NCBI GenBank assembly: GCA_031761405.1
Contig: JASEVX010000036.1
Span: 1,178,001 to 1,242,000 of the forward strand
Direction of reading: 5' to 3'
Length of the DNA stretch: 64,000 nucleotides
Source: Serripes groenlandicus
Taxonomy: Eukaryota; Mollusca; Bivalvia; Cardiida; Cardiidae
This document shows, piece by piece, positions 40,928 through 52,904 of this stretch (position 1 is its first letter; the number at the start of each line of letters is the position of its first letter). Under the pieces are notes generated by a model. The model made no database searches. It was not told the DNA's origin and saw only the letters and a program-made list of their open reading frames with translations. The position numbers and the translations under genes are program-made.

Positions 40928-42680
40928 TTTATGATAGTGAAGGCTCTTATGGTAGTGAAGTCTCTATATTAAAAGTGAAGGATTTTATGATAGTGAAGGC
41001 TCTTATGGTAGTGGAGGCTCTATATTAAAAGTGAAGGCTTTTATGATAGTGAAGGCTCTTATGATAGTGAAGGCTCTTATGATAGTGAAGGCCCTTATGC
41101 TAGTGAAGGCTCTTATGATAGTGAAGGCTATTATGGTAGTGACGGCTCTATTGATAGTGAATGCTCTTATGCTAGTGAAGGCTCTTATGATAGTGAAGGC
41201 TCTTATGATAGTGAAGGCCCTTATGCTAGTGAAGGCTCTTATGATAGTGAAGGCTCTTATGGTAGTGACGGCTCTATTGATAGTTAATGCTCTTATGATA
41301 GTGAAGGCTCTTGTGATAGCGAAGGTTCTTATGCTAGTGAAGGCTATTATGATAGTGAAGTATCTTATGGTAGTGACGGCTCTAATGATAGTGAAGGCTC
41401 TTATGATAGCGAAGGCTCTTATGATAGTGAAGGCTATTATGATAGTGAAGGCCCTTATGATAGCGAAGGCTCTTATGATAGCGAAGGTTCTTATGATAGT
41501 GGAGGATCTTATGATATTGGAGGCTCTTATGATAGTGAATGCTCTTATGATAGTGAAGGCTCTTATGGTAGTGACGGCTCTATTGATAGTGAAGGCTCTT
41601 ATGATAGTGAAGGCTCTTATGATAGCGAAGGTTATTATGATAGTGGAGGCTCTTATGATAGTGTATGCTCTTATGATAGTGAATGCTCTTATGATAGTGA
41701 AGGCTCTTGTGGTAGTGAAGGCTCTTGTGGTAGTGAAGGCTCTTGTGAAAGTGAAGGCTTTTATGGTAGTGACGGCTCTATTGATAGTGAAGCCTCTTAT
41801 GATATAGGAGGCTCTTATGATAGTGAAGGCCCTTGTGCTAGTTAAGGCTCTTTTGATAGTGAAGGCCCTTGTGCTAGTTAAGGCTCTTATGATAGTGAAG
41901 GCTCTTATGGTAGTGACGGCTCTATTAATAGTGAAGGCTCTTATGATAGTGAAGGCTCTTATGATAGCGAAGGTTCTTATGCTAGTGAAGGCTCTTATGA
42001 TAGTGAAGGCTCTTATGGTAGTTACGGCTCTATTGATAGTGAAGGCTTTTATGATAGTGAAGGCTCTTATGATAGCGAAGGTTTTTATGATAGTGGAGGC
42101 TCTTATGATAGTGAACGCTCTTATGATAGTGAATGCTCTTATGATAGTGTAGGCTCTTATGGTAGTGTAGGCTCTTATGATAGTAAAGGATCTTATGATA
42201 GTGAAGGATCTTATGATAGTGAATGCTCTTATAATAGTGAAGGCTCTTTTGATAGTGAAGGATCTTGTGGTAGTGAAGGCGCTTGTGATAGTAGAGGCTC
42301 TTATGATAGTGAATGCTCTTATGATAGTGAATGCTCTTGTGAAAGTGAAGGCTCTTGTGCATAGTGAAGGCTCATCTGATAGTGAAGGCTCTTATGACAG
42401 TGAAGGCTCTTGTGGTAGTGAAGGCTCTTGTGCATAGTGAAGGCTCATCTGATAGTGAAGGCTCTTGTCTATAGCGAAGGCTCTATGAATAATGAAGGCT
42501 CTATGAATAATGAAGGCTCTATGAATAGTGAACGCTCGTGTGATAGTGAAGGCTCTTGTTATAGTGAAGGCTATATGCATAGTGACGGATCTCATGATAG
42601 TGAAGACCCTTGTGATAGTGAAGGCTCTAAGGATAGTGAAGGCTTTATGGATAGTGAAGACTGTTATGATAGTGGGAGTG
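40928..42680. repeat. 18-bp minisatellite, about 97 units
   Basis: Consensus GGCTCTTATGATAGTGAA with frequent GGTAGTGAC, GATAGCGAA and GCTAGTGAA variants. 18 is six codons, so long ORFs appear (MIVKAL repeats, or EGSYDS in another frame). Variant units recur in runs, suggesting higher-order duplication. No promoter, start context or flanking exon was found. Confidence 0.93.
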
Positions 42681-42867
42681 TTGGCCTCCTCCGAGTCATC
42701 AGTGTATGCTGAAGCAACGACATTCTTCACCGTTTTGATTTCAAGAACCATTGCGTGTGGTTAAAATCATTTGAACGACACTTCAGTTATACAACAATAG
42801 AAAAAAACCCAGAAAACAACAGAAAGTAAAACTAAGAAAAATATATATAAATGTGAGTATTGAATGG

Positions 42868-43216
42868 GGAGTTGAAAGCGTTGTGGCATAATGAGAACAA
42901 ATTTGGTCAGTTTTACAACAATGTTTTCGAAGATCGTCTGTGTAGGAAAGGGAGGGTTATTACCGCTTTTACACGATAAGGGAAACAATTAACCCCTTTC
43001 CCACATAAATACGCATTATGACGCCTCTGCAGCAGGTGAATTTTGAAGACATTGTGATAAAAGAAGAAATTATTCATAATAAGCAGTTTCTCCATTTGAC
43101 ACAATGTTTTAAACTTTATTCAATGAATGTTCTTCATTTTAAAGAGTTTCCACATTTTCGCTTACATGTTTTCAAAGTCGTCTGCTGCAGAATTGTTGTA
43201 TACTGGAAAGGGTTAA
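42868..43216. mobile_element. Two neighbouring MITE family A copies
   Basis: A truncated copy (42868-42960, GTTGAAAGCGTTGTGGCATA to GGAAAGGGAGGG) precedes a full copy (42989-43216, TTAACCCCTTTCCCACATAA to ACTGGAAAGGGTTAA). Confidence 0.72.
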
Positions 43217-43344
43217 ATCCGTAAGTAACAATTGTTTTTTTCGGATATGATAAGTACGTCTTTCCTTTCCTTGACACGTTCTATAGACCTTTGACCTTTC
43301 TACATAAAAACCTGTGGGAATGAGGGCACTCTTCCCGTTGGCTC

Positions 43345-43534
43345 CATTTCCCCCATGCAGACTATTTTTGAAAACATTGTTATAAAAAGAGAAATTGCCA
43401 TTGATCAATTTCTCATTTTGCCTTAATGTTTTCACTTTTGTTCATTAATATCCATTTATAGAGATTGTCCATGCCTTTTCCTAGATAATTTATAATGCGT
43501 CTGCTGCACATTTGTTGTACGTGGGAAAGGGCTA
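43345..43534. mobile_element. MITE family A, diverged
   Basis: CATTTCCCCCATGCAGACTA at the left, TGGGAAAGGGCTAA at the right. Inner arms GAAATTGCCATTGATCAATTTC. Confidence 0.6.
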
Positions 43535-43988
43535 ATGCGAGGAAAATAATAAAAAATATATCAAAATCGAAATATATTTGAAATAGTATCGAATTTATGA
43601 TAGACATTTAACACATTTGAATAAAACTGAAAGCTTAATTATATGTGTAAAAGGCAATAACATTTGATACGAGAAACATGGTTAAACTTGAAAGATGGTA
43701 TAACAAGAAATTAATTATCCATTCTTTGTCTTCCTGTTGGTCCCTTATCCCACATGCAAACGGATTTCTGTCATACTGTATTAATCTCGACATGTTTAGT
43801 AATTTTACTTTCACCAAAGGAAAAAGGCCATCATATAGGTATGAAAGGACTAACACATCATGGTATTTGTTCAGATTTCTTTTTCTTACTTCATTTTGGA
43901 AGTCGTCAAATCGCATTAAATAACTTTAATATAAATCACAGTTTACTGTTTATGAAGGGCCGTACACTTGACCTCTTTATTTTCAATG
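43535..43988. other. No gene recognised
   Basis: Short opposed ORFs without recognisable domains; nothing further seen. Confidence 0.4.
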
Positions 43989-44159
43989 TTTAACCATTAC
44001 ACATGCAGACGCCTTTTGACAAATCTCAAGCAGACTTCTATTGAAAACATTATGGCGAAAGGAGAACTTGCTTATTAAAAGCAATTTCTCCTTTTGCCAC
44101 AATATGTTCAACTCAATATATATGTGTCGGAAAGCCTATGTATGTGGGAACAGATTTAA
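43989..44159. mobile_element. MITE family A, diverged
   Basis: TTTAACCATTACACATGCAG at the left, TATGTGGGAACAGATTTAA at the right. Inner hairpin GAACTTGCTTATTAAAAGCAA. Confidence 0.6.
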
Positions 44160-44204
44160 GACAATTTGGAATAAATGTCAATAAAGTTTAATCATTAAAA
44201 CCTG

Positions 44205-46920
44205 AAGAAATTTCCAACCAGAAAACCCTTGAATGGAACCCGCATAATATAGATAAATGGGAGGTGGATTGGTCGTACTCTACGTAAAGCCAAATCAACA
44301 TCGCCCGCCAAAACCTTAAATAGAACCCGCATAATACAGAGAAAATGGATGTAGATTGGTTAAACTCTATGTAAAGCCCAATGAGCATCGCACTCCAACC
44401 CCATGAATGGAACCCACATAACACAGAGAAAGTGGATGTAGATTGGTTATACTCTACGTAAAGACCTATAAAACATCGCCCGTCAATCCCTTGAATGGAA
44501 CCCACATAATACAGAGAATGTGGATGTTGATTGGTTATACTCTACGTAAAGACCAATAAACATCGCCCGTCAATCCCTTGAATGGAACCTGCATAATACA
44601 GAGAAAGTAGATGTAGATTGGTAATTCTATACGTAAAGACCTATAAACATCGCCCGTCAATCCCTTGAATGGAACCTGCATAATACAGAGAAAGTGGATG
44701 TATATTGGTTATACTCTACGTAAAGACCAATAAACATCGCCCGTCAATCCCTTGAATGGAACCCACATAATACAGAGAAAGTGGATGTAGATTGGTTATA
44801 CTCTACGTAAAGACCAATCAACATCGCCCGTCAATCCCTTGAATGGAACCCGCATAACACAGAGAAAGTGGATGTTTATTGGTAATTCTCTACGTAAAGA
44901 CATATAAACAGCGCACGTCAATCCCTTGAATGGAACCGGAATAATACAGAGAAAGTGGATGTATATTGGTTATACTCTACGTAAAGACCAATAAACATCG
45001 CCCGTCAACCCCTTGAATGGAACTCACATAATACATAGAAGGTGGATGTATATTGGTATTTCTCTACGTAAAGTCCAATCAACATCGCCCGTCAATCCAT
45101 TGAATGGAACCCACATAATACAGAGAAAGTGGATGTAGATTGGTATTTCTCTACGTAAAGTTGAATCAACATCGCCCGTCAACCCCTTGAATGGAACCCA
45201 CATAATATAGAGAAAGTGGATGTAGATTGGTAATACTCTACATACTGACCAATAAGCATCGCCCGTCAATCCCTTGAATGGAACCCGCATAACACAGAGA
45301 AAGTGGATGTATATTGGTAATTCTCTACGTAAAGACCAATAAACATCGCCCGTCAATCCCTTGAATGGAACCCACATAGTACAGAGAAAGTGGATGTAGA
45401 TTGGTAATTCTTTACATACTGACCAATAAACATCGCCCGTCAATCCCTTGAATGGAACCCGCATAACACAGAGAAAGTGGATGTAGATTGGTTATATTCT
45501 ACGTAAAGACCAATAGACATCGCCCGTCAATCCCTTGAATGGAACCCAAATAATATAGAGAAAGTGGATGTAGATTGGTAATAATCTACGAAAAGATCAA
45601 TAAACATCGCCCGTCAATCCCTTGAATGGAACCCACATAATATAGAGAAAGTGGATGTAGATTGGTAATACTCTACGTAAAAACCAATAAGCATCGCACG
45701 TCAATCCTTTGAATGGAACCCACATAATACAGAGAAAGTGGATGTAGATTGGTAATACTCTACGTAAAGACCAATAAACATCGCTCGTCAATCCCTTGAA
45801 TGGAACCCACATAATACAGAGAAGGTGGATGTAGATTGGTGATACTCTACGTTAAGACGAATACACATCGCCCGTCAATCCCTTGAATGGAACCTGCATA
45901 ATGTGTAGAGAGAGTGGATGTATATTGGTGATACTCTACGTTAAGACGAATACACATCGCCCGTCAATCCCTTGAATGGAACCTGCATAATATGTAGAGA
46001 AAGTGGATGTATATTGGTAATACTCTACGTAAAGACCAATAAACATCGCCCGTCAACCCCTTGAATGGAACCCACATAATACAGAGAAAGTGGATGTAGA
46101 TTGGTAATACTCTACGTAAAGACCAATACACATCGCCCGTCAATCCCTTGAATGGAACCCACATAACACAGAGAAAGTGGATGTGGATTTGTAATTCATT
46201 ATGTAAAGACCAATAAACATCGCCCGTCAATCCCTTGAATGGAACCCACATAATACAGAGAAAGTGGATGTAGATTGTTAATTCTCTACGTTAAGACCAA
46301 TAAACATCGCTCGTCAATCCCTTGAATGGAACCTGCATAACACAGAGAAAGTGGATGTTTATTGGTAATTCTGTACGTAAAGACCAATAAACATCGCCCG
46401 TCAACCCCTTGAATGGAACCCACATAATAAAGAGAAAGTGGATGTAGATTAGTTATATTCTACGTAAAGACCAATAAACATCGCCCGTCAACCCCTTGAA
46501 TGGAACCCACATAATACAGAGAAAGTGGATGTAGATTGGTAATACTCTACGTAAAGACCAATACACATCGCCCGTCAATCCCTTGAATGGAACCCATATA
46601 ACACAGAGAAAGTGGATGTGGATTTGTAATTCATTATGTAAAGACCAATAAACATCGCCCGTCAATCCCTTGAATGGAACCCACATAATACAGAGAAAGT
46701 GGATGTAGATTGTTAATTCTCTACGTTAAGACCAATAAACATCGCTCGTCAATCCCTTGAATGGAACCTGCATAACACAGAGAAAGTGGATGTTTATTGG
46801 TAATTCTGTACGTAAAGACCAATAAACATCGCCCGTCAACCCCTTGAATGGAACCCACATAATACAGAGAAAGTGGATGTAGATTGGTAATTCTCTTCGT
46901 AAAGCTAAATCAATCCGAAC
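44205..46920. repeat. 87-bp satellite, about 31 units, with higher-order structure
   Basis: Unit CCGTCAATCCCTTGAATGGA + ACCCACATAATACAGAGAAA + GTGGATGTAGATTGGTAATA + CTCTACGTAAAGACCAATAA + ACATCGC. 87 is 29 codons, so long minus-strand ORFs (VPFKGLTGDVYWSLRR...) arise. A five-unit block is repeated 435 bases apart (unit with ATGTGGATTTGTAATTCATT at 46181 and 46616). Confidence 0.93.
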
Positions 46921-46960
46921 CACTGAACACATGGTCTGAGAACTTAAAATAACGTGTCTA

Positions 46961-47313
46961 TGAAACTACAGAACTTTGAAAACATCTAGGAAAATATATC
47001 GAAACTCTCAATTATTGCAAAGAATTAAACACATTGTGACAACAGATGAAATTGCTTATATGAACAGATTCCGGCAACTGTCTGTATTAACGCCTACTAA
47101 ATACTTAACCCTTTCTCAAATACAGACGCATATTGACGCATCTGCAAACGACTGTGACAATATAAGTAATCGATAAAAAAAGCAATTTTCCAGTTTGCCG
47201 CAATGTCTTCAACTCTATCAATGATTTTACGTTATAAAAGAGGGATTTTCAAATGTTTTCTTTTATATTTTCAAAGTCGTCTGCTGCATATTTGTTACTT
47301 TGCAAAATGTTAA
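46961..47313. mobile_element. MITE family A fragments
   Basis: A truncated left arm (46961-47095) is followed by a fuller copy (47105-47313, TTAACCCTTTCTCAAATACA to CAAAATGTTAA). Confidence 0.6.
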
Positions 47314-47324
47314 TTGCAGTGGTC

Positions 47325-48365
47325 GATACATGTATAAAGCATAAAGGTTCCATTGTACAAGTAAATGCAATGTTGATACCCCGGAAACGAATTATTAGTG
47401 ACATTTCTGTCGTATGAACCACCGAGGTTCCGTTGTACAAGTAGATATAATTATGATACCCCGGAATTGAATATAATTGACATGTCCGTCATATGAACTG
47501 CAGAGGTTCCATTGTACAAGTAAATAACATTTTGATAACCCGGAATCGAATATGATTGACATGTCTGCCACATGAACCGGAGAAGTTCCATTGTACAAGT
47601 AGATACAATTTAAATACCCAGAAACCAAATAGGATTGAGATGTCCGCCATAAGAACCACAGAAGTTGAACTGTACAAGTAGATACAATTTAGATACCCCG
47701 GAACCGAATATGATTCAAATGTCTGCCATATGAACCACAGAAGTTCAATTGTACAAGTAGATACAATTTAGATACCCAGGAACCGAATATGATTTAGATG
47801 TCTACCATATGAACCACAGGAGCTCAAATGTACAAGTAGATACAATTTAGATACCCAGGAACCAAATATGATTGAGATAGCCGCCAAATGAATGAATGTA
47901 TATTGTTTTATGGCGCATCGACAGCTAAGGTCATTTAGCGCGCAATTAAATTTAATTATTCATGATCCCTGGGTAAACAAAACAGTACTAGGCTAGAAAA
48001 TGTGCCTTGCCCAAGGGCACTCCACCATGACCGTAGTGCCGCGACTGGGGATCGAACGCCGCCAAATGAACCACAGAAGTTCCATTGTACAAGTAGATAC
48101 AATTTAGATACCCAGGAACCAAATATGATTGAGATAGCCTCCAAATGAACCACAGAAGTTCCATTATACAAGTAGATACAATTTAGATACCCAGGAACCA
48201 AATATGATTGAGATAGCCGCCAAATGAACCAAATAAGTTCAAGTGTACAATTAGATACAATTTAGATACCCAGGAACCAAATATGATTGAGATGTCCGCC
48301 AAATGAACCACAGAAGTTCCATTGTACAAGTAGATACAATTTAGATACCCCGGAATCGAATATGA
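47325..48365. repeat. 79-bp satellite, about eleven units, interrupted by a SINE
   Basis: Unit GAACCACAGAAGTTCCATTG + TACAAGTAGATACAATTTAG + ATACCC(A/C)GGAACCAAATATG + ATTGAGATGTCCGCCATAT. The right part is more uniform than the left. Confidence 0.9.
47893..48057 (-). mobile_element. SINE inserted in the 79-bp satellite, with 13-bp target duplication
   Basis: GCCGCCAAATGAA flanks it at 47880-47892 and 48058-48070. On the minus strand it begins at the T-arm-like GTTCGATCCCCAGTCGC, continues CCCTTGGGCAAGGCAC and ends in an ATTC-type tail. The tRNA head is 5'-truncated. A related copy lies at 52300-52517. Confidence 0.85.
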
Positions 48366-49100
48366 TTCGGGCAAACATGTAAGATGTAGCATAGCGGAAA
48401 ATGGAGGAGAGGGGTTTTGTGGTCGTGTGTAACGGTCATGGAGGGACGTGAGAGACGCGGTACATCTGGCGTAGTAGACACACACGCTATGTGTTGTTTT
48501 TAGACTATATTTAGTTGTTTTACGAACAATCATCAAGGTATCGTATCTACCTATTTAGTGTGTAGTGATACCGAATGATGTGGGCGATTGTACTCGGTCA
48601 AGCAATCTATGATAATGAGGGACATTAGTGATAATTATATTATCTCCCTTGTCAGATAAAGACCAAGGAAGACCAAATAGTTGGTAGGTCCTTTAAGTTG
48701 GAATCCTTTGTCTTTATCGCTATTTCGCAATGAGATATTGCAATTACTCTGTACACATTAATCATAAATGTGTTAATTAAAGTTATGATTCAAAAGAGAA
48801 AATTTACATAGCAGTGTTTAAAGAAAACAAATGTGGAATTATTATCAATCTAATAACAGTTGGCCAAGAAAATGCAATTATAAGTGCACCTTCCAGTGCA
48901 AGGAAACCAATGATAAAAACAGAGGAAACCAAATGATAGGACCTAGCTAGATGTAGAGAGTATTAAAGGGAGATAACTGACCGATGTCTCCAATTGTAAT
49001 TTAATATTTCTGTTCATTACCAGACAGCGCTCGAAATGGCAATTTCCCTCTCTCGAGGTGATCGCTCAACCTCTACACCTAAAAACAGTAGCATATAGCA
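48366..49100. other. No gene recognised
   Basis: Mixed unique-looking DNA without a conserved ORF. Confidence 0.4.
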
Positions 49101-49352
49101 TATCGAGGGCTTGGCGTGAAACGGTTGTAACTAAAATTGGTATTTTTTTTACCAGGTTAATCACCTCGCCATAAAGTCTTTATAAGCGTTAAGTAATTTT
49201 TCTTGGTAAACAATGGGAATTTAGGTGCCATTGCTCGTTCTGAGCAATGGCATCTAAATTTGCATTGTTTACAAAGGGGTCAAAATTGCCCCTAAACCAG
49301 GGTTTTCAAAATAGGTTTTTAGTTACAACTGTTTCACGCCAAGCCCTCGATA
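49101..49352. mobile_element. Inverted-repeat element, family D (37-bp ends)
   Basis: TATCGAGGGCTTGGCGTGAA at the left and TTCACGCCAAGCCCTCGATA at the right, extending about 37 bp each (to GGTTGTAACTAAAA / TTTTTAGTTACAACTG). A nested inner hairpin GCCATTGCTC / GAGCAATGGC lies at the centre. 252 bp, non-coding; TA-rich flanks suggest a TA target. Confidence 0.82.
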
Positions 49353-49712
49353 TATATATTCACCATTCAGAGATGTCTATATATCACTTCACCTTTGATA
49401 GATATCCATTTTACTTCGAGATTATAATTAATGTCATTGATTAGGGAGATATGACTCTTTTAAAGAGATGTCTCCCAAAGTGAGAGACAGACACTCCTCT
49501 TTTTATAGTAACAAACAACTTGCCATATGTATATATACCATGTGGAACGTCTACTCCCGTATCGTCCCGATTATTGTAAACGATAGACTTGTCGTAGATA
49601 ACATACAAATCAATGTGAATGCCCGTAAATAATCACAAATCAACGGCGCTGTTTTGTATAACACTCCTCTCGCCGTAACACCAATTGTTGTGTTCAACCG
49701 TTATAAATTGAT

Positions 49713-50432
49713 TTAACCCTTATCCTGATAGAACAATTCTGCAGCAGACGACTTTGAACGTATTTTGTCAAAAAATAGAAAATCTCTAAAATTGAATGGA
49801 TAACCTATGACAAAAAGTGAAGTGGAAAACATTGTGGCAAAAGGAGAAATTGCACGTTTTGTGCAATTTCTTCTTTTGTCACTATGTTTTCAAAGAGCCA
49901 TCTGCTGTAGCAAACGACTTTAAACATATTTTGTCAAAAAATAGAAAATCTCTATAATTGAATGGATAACCTATGACAAAAAGTGAAGTGGAAAACATTG
50001 TGGCAAAAGGAGAAATTGCACGTTTTGTGCAATTTCTTCTTTTGTCACTATGTTTTCAAAGAGCCATCTGCTGTAGCAAACGACTTTAAACATATTTTGT
50101 CAAAAAATAGAAAATCTCTATAATTGAATGGATAACCTATGACAAAAAGTGAAGTGGAAAACATTGTGGCAAAAGGAGAAATTGCACGTTTTGTGCAATT
50201 TCTTCTTTTGTCACTATGTTTTCAAAAAGCCATCTGCTGTAGCAAACGACTTTAAACATATTTTGTCAAAAAATAGAAAATCTCTATAATTTAATGGATA
50301 ACCTATGACAAAAAGTGGAAAACATTGTGGCAAAAGGAGAAATTGCACGTTTTGTGCAATTTCTTCTTTTGTCGCTATGTTTTAAAAAAAGCCGTCTGCT
50401 GCAGAGGAATCAGAAAGCGTCTATATGAGGGA
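49713..50432. mobile_element. MITE family A with four-fold amplified interior (166-bp units)
   Basis: Outer ends TTAACCCTTATCCTGATAGA and GAGGGAAAGGGTTAA. CAAACGACTTTAAACATATT recurs at 49911, 50077 and 50243 after a first GCAGACGACTTTGAAC. Each unit repeats the inner hairpin GAAATTGCACGTTTTGTGCA, so the element carries four hairpins between one pair of ends. Confidence 0.9.
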
Positions 50433-50613
50433 AAGGGTTAAATATCAACTCTACAACCCTATTCAATTACCCGTGGATTCCCTGTATCCATACGCAAAAT
50501 CACACCCAAATGTTTTTAAAACACAGGCAGGTTGATTGGTATTACTAATTATAAACATGTATAATACTAAAACTGACATGTGTGAAGATTAACGATATAG
50601 GTTGTTCATACAT

Positions 50614-50843
50614 TTAACCCTTTCCCACATACAGCAAATCTGTAGCAGACGATTTTGAAAATTTCTACTCGAACATATGGAAATTCTTCAATAATTGTAG
50701 GTATGATTACTGAGAAAAGTTGAAAACATTGTGTCAAAAGGAGAAATTGCTCATTTTGAGCAAGTTCTCCTTTTGTTAAGATGTTTTCAAAAGTCGTCTG
50801 CTGCCGATGCGCCAATATGCGTATAAAGGTGGGTAAGGGTTAA
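50614..50843. mobile_element. TTAA MITE family A
   Basis: TTAACCCTTTCCCACATACA to GGTGGGTAAGGGTTAA, 230 bp, inner arms GAAATTGCTCATTTTGAGCAA. Confidence 0.8.
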
Positions 50844-50862
50844 ACCACGCCACGCGAACCAG

Positions 50863-51068
50863 TTAACTCTTACCCACATATAAACGCTTTCTGACGCCTC
50901 TGCAGTATAATACTTTAGAAAACAATGTGACAAAAGGAGAAATTGCTAAAAGCGAGCAATTTCTCATTTTGTCACAATGTTTTCAACTGTGTTACTTTCA
51001 TTTTCAGAGATTTTCTGTGTCTTTAAAGTCGTCTGCTGCAGATTTGTTTTTATGTGGGAAAGAGTTAA
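50863..51068. mobile_element. TTAA MITE family A
   Basis: TTAACTCTTACCCACATATA to ATGTGGGAAAGAGTTAA, 206 bp; only about 20 bases from the preceding copy. Confidence 0.75.
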
Positions 51069-51216
51069 TAACCAGCTCAGCCTGCGCATCCGCGTATTTT
51101 GATCAAACTTTCCTTTTCGTTTAAGAACTCTGAAAGCCTCTGGAGAAATGAAATGATCGTTATTCACATTCATTTGAAAACATCGGACACCAAAGACTTT
51201 AACAATGGTAATAATG

Positions 51217-51390
51217 GCGTTTCCTCATTGGCGTTCGGGATTGTGGGGGTCATAGCATTACGACTGACTGGATGGTGTCAGGATAAATGGACCAGTAGTA
51301 CTTGAAACCTACCCGAAAAACCCCGTGATATAACTGAAATATTGCTGAAAGCTGCGTTTAACACAATACGATAAAAAAAAAAAACACGAA
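51217..51390 (+). mobile_element. SINE body, truncated head
   Basis: TTGGCGTTCGGGATTGTGGG, GTGATATAACTGAAATATTG, GCTGCGTTTAACACAATACG and a poly-A tract. Same family as 19443 and 30106. Confidence 0.7.
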
Positions 51391-51877
51391 AAAACCGAAG
51401 GTTTATTTCCGTGTGGCGTGGCCCATCATATATCGAAGCATGTATTGAATCTACATGTGTGGGGATGACAAAGCACGAACCGCCCTGTTATAGTGAAACA
51501 AAACAGAAATATAGCAGTATTATAATGCCCTTTATAACTCGTGATAAATAGTGTTTGTGTTTATGGATTGTAGTTTGCGTAAGATTTGTTTGAGATGATT
51601 ATGAATTATTTGCATTGTGTGGGGATTTGTTTTGGATGGATCTATACGGGCAGTGTTGGTGGACAATATTAGAGTTGTTACCATCAATCCAATTGTATGG
51701 CGTCAACGCCTTTGAATGGGCAATACCCGATATGGCGACCAGGTATACACAATTTATATTCATTTATATGAGCCTGTGCATTGGGTAAAGGTACACGTTG
51801 GCTTTGTGACTAGTGTAGATCCAGGTAAGCATGTGCATCCTCCTCACAGTCTAAATCAAGATATTCACTGTTCACAT
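51391..51877. other. No gene recognised
   Basis: Unique-looking AT-rich sequence. Confidence 0.4.
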
Positions 51878-52142
51878 ATGAGCCGTTCCACGAGAAAACC
51901 AACTTTATGGTATCTGCGTAATGCATCGAACCAGATCAGCCTGCGCAGTCCGCGCAGGCTAATCCGGGCCGATACATTCCGTCTCTTGGGGATAGAGGTA
52001 TACAGTAATGATTCCTGATACAGAAAATCTACAGGAGGCGAAAAGTGTCTGTCTCGGTTCGCCTGCGCGGCATGCTTAGGCTGATCCGGGTCGATACTTT
52101 ACGCAGAGTCCATACTGTTGGTTTTCTGGTGGGACGGCTCAT
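51878..52142. mobile_element. TGAGCCG inverted-repeat element, family C, well preserved
   Basis: ATGAGCCGTTCCACGAGAAA and TTTCTGGTGGGACGGCTCAT. Interior hairpin GCCTGCGCAGTCCGCGCAGG. 265 bp. Confidence 0.85.
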
Positions 52143-52299
52143 ACTACTCACCCAATGTTGTAAGAAGATTCTGTCAACTTTTGAAAATTGTGATTAAGAG
52201 GAGTAAATGTATAGGTTGATTAAAACTTGCACTCCTCATTAACGACAACTTGTACCTTTTCCCATACACGTGCTGATATGACCTTGCTCCCTTTAAGGG

Positions 52300-52517
52300 A
52301 CTAATCATAAGTTTGTTTCATTGGGATTTACGCCTTTCTCAACATTATTTCAATTAAATCACGGCGATAGATCACTTGTTCATGATCCCTGGGTAAACAA
52401 ATCAGTAATAGGGTAGGAAATTTGCCTTACCCATCATGATCGACGCGACTGAATATTAAACCTGGGACGCCCTGTTTCATATTCCCGACGTTAACCACAC
52501 GGCTATGGCGGATTCCT
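52300..52517 (-). mobile_element. SINE, related to the 47893 copy
   Basis: On the minus strand it has a tRNA-like start (CCGCCATAGCCGTGTGGTTA), then GGGTAAGGCAAATTTCCTAC and GTTTACCCAGGGATCATGAA, shared with 47893-48057. Confidence 0.65.
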
Positions 52518-52618
52518 AAAATGATTACGAGGAGAAACACATACCCTGTCATGTGTTCAAAAGGAAATGTAACTGGAGCTTGAACTTGAAACCCACGTAT
52601 TGATCAGGCGGAACGTGT

Positions 52619-52691
52619 CGAGCCGCTATCGCTCAGTCGGTGATAGTGAGGGCTGTCGACACAGGCCCCGTATGTTCGAATCCCGGCTCGG
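52619..52691 (+). repeat. tRNA-like sequence (SINE head or tRNA pseudogene)
   Basis: CGAGCCG and CGGCTCG can pair as a 7-bp acceptor stem. CGCTCAGTCGG resembles an A box and GTTCGAATCCC a B box. The T stem does not pair well, so not called a functional tRNA. Confidence 0.5.
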
Positions 52692-52904
52692 TCATTCATT
52701 CTTTTCGTTGATTGCCAATAATCATTGTGACTAGCGCGTTTCGTTCTGCAAAATAAACCGTTATGAATTTGCGAACGGTGTTGATCCAGATCAGTTTGGT
52801 CAATTAGCCAAAGAACGTTTCAAGAAACTTATATAAAGCAGTATCACTTTGGGTCATGTTATTGTATTTACCGTTCCATGGCCATATTGTTTGCCATTCT
52901 TCAT

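Noticed and set aside
40928..42437. MIVKAL-repeat ORF of 258 codons
   Set aside because: Product of an 18-bp minisatellite; alternative frames are equally open and unit variants do not respect codon position.
42680..42755. Small exon reading VLEIKTVKNVVASAYTDDSE on the minus strand
   Set aside because: Non-repetitive and open, but no recognised domain, no convincing partner exon, and it runs straight into the 18-bp array.
52619..52691. Functional tRNA gene
   Set aside because: Acceptor stem and boxes are visible, but the T stem does not pair and the context is SINE-rich.
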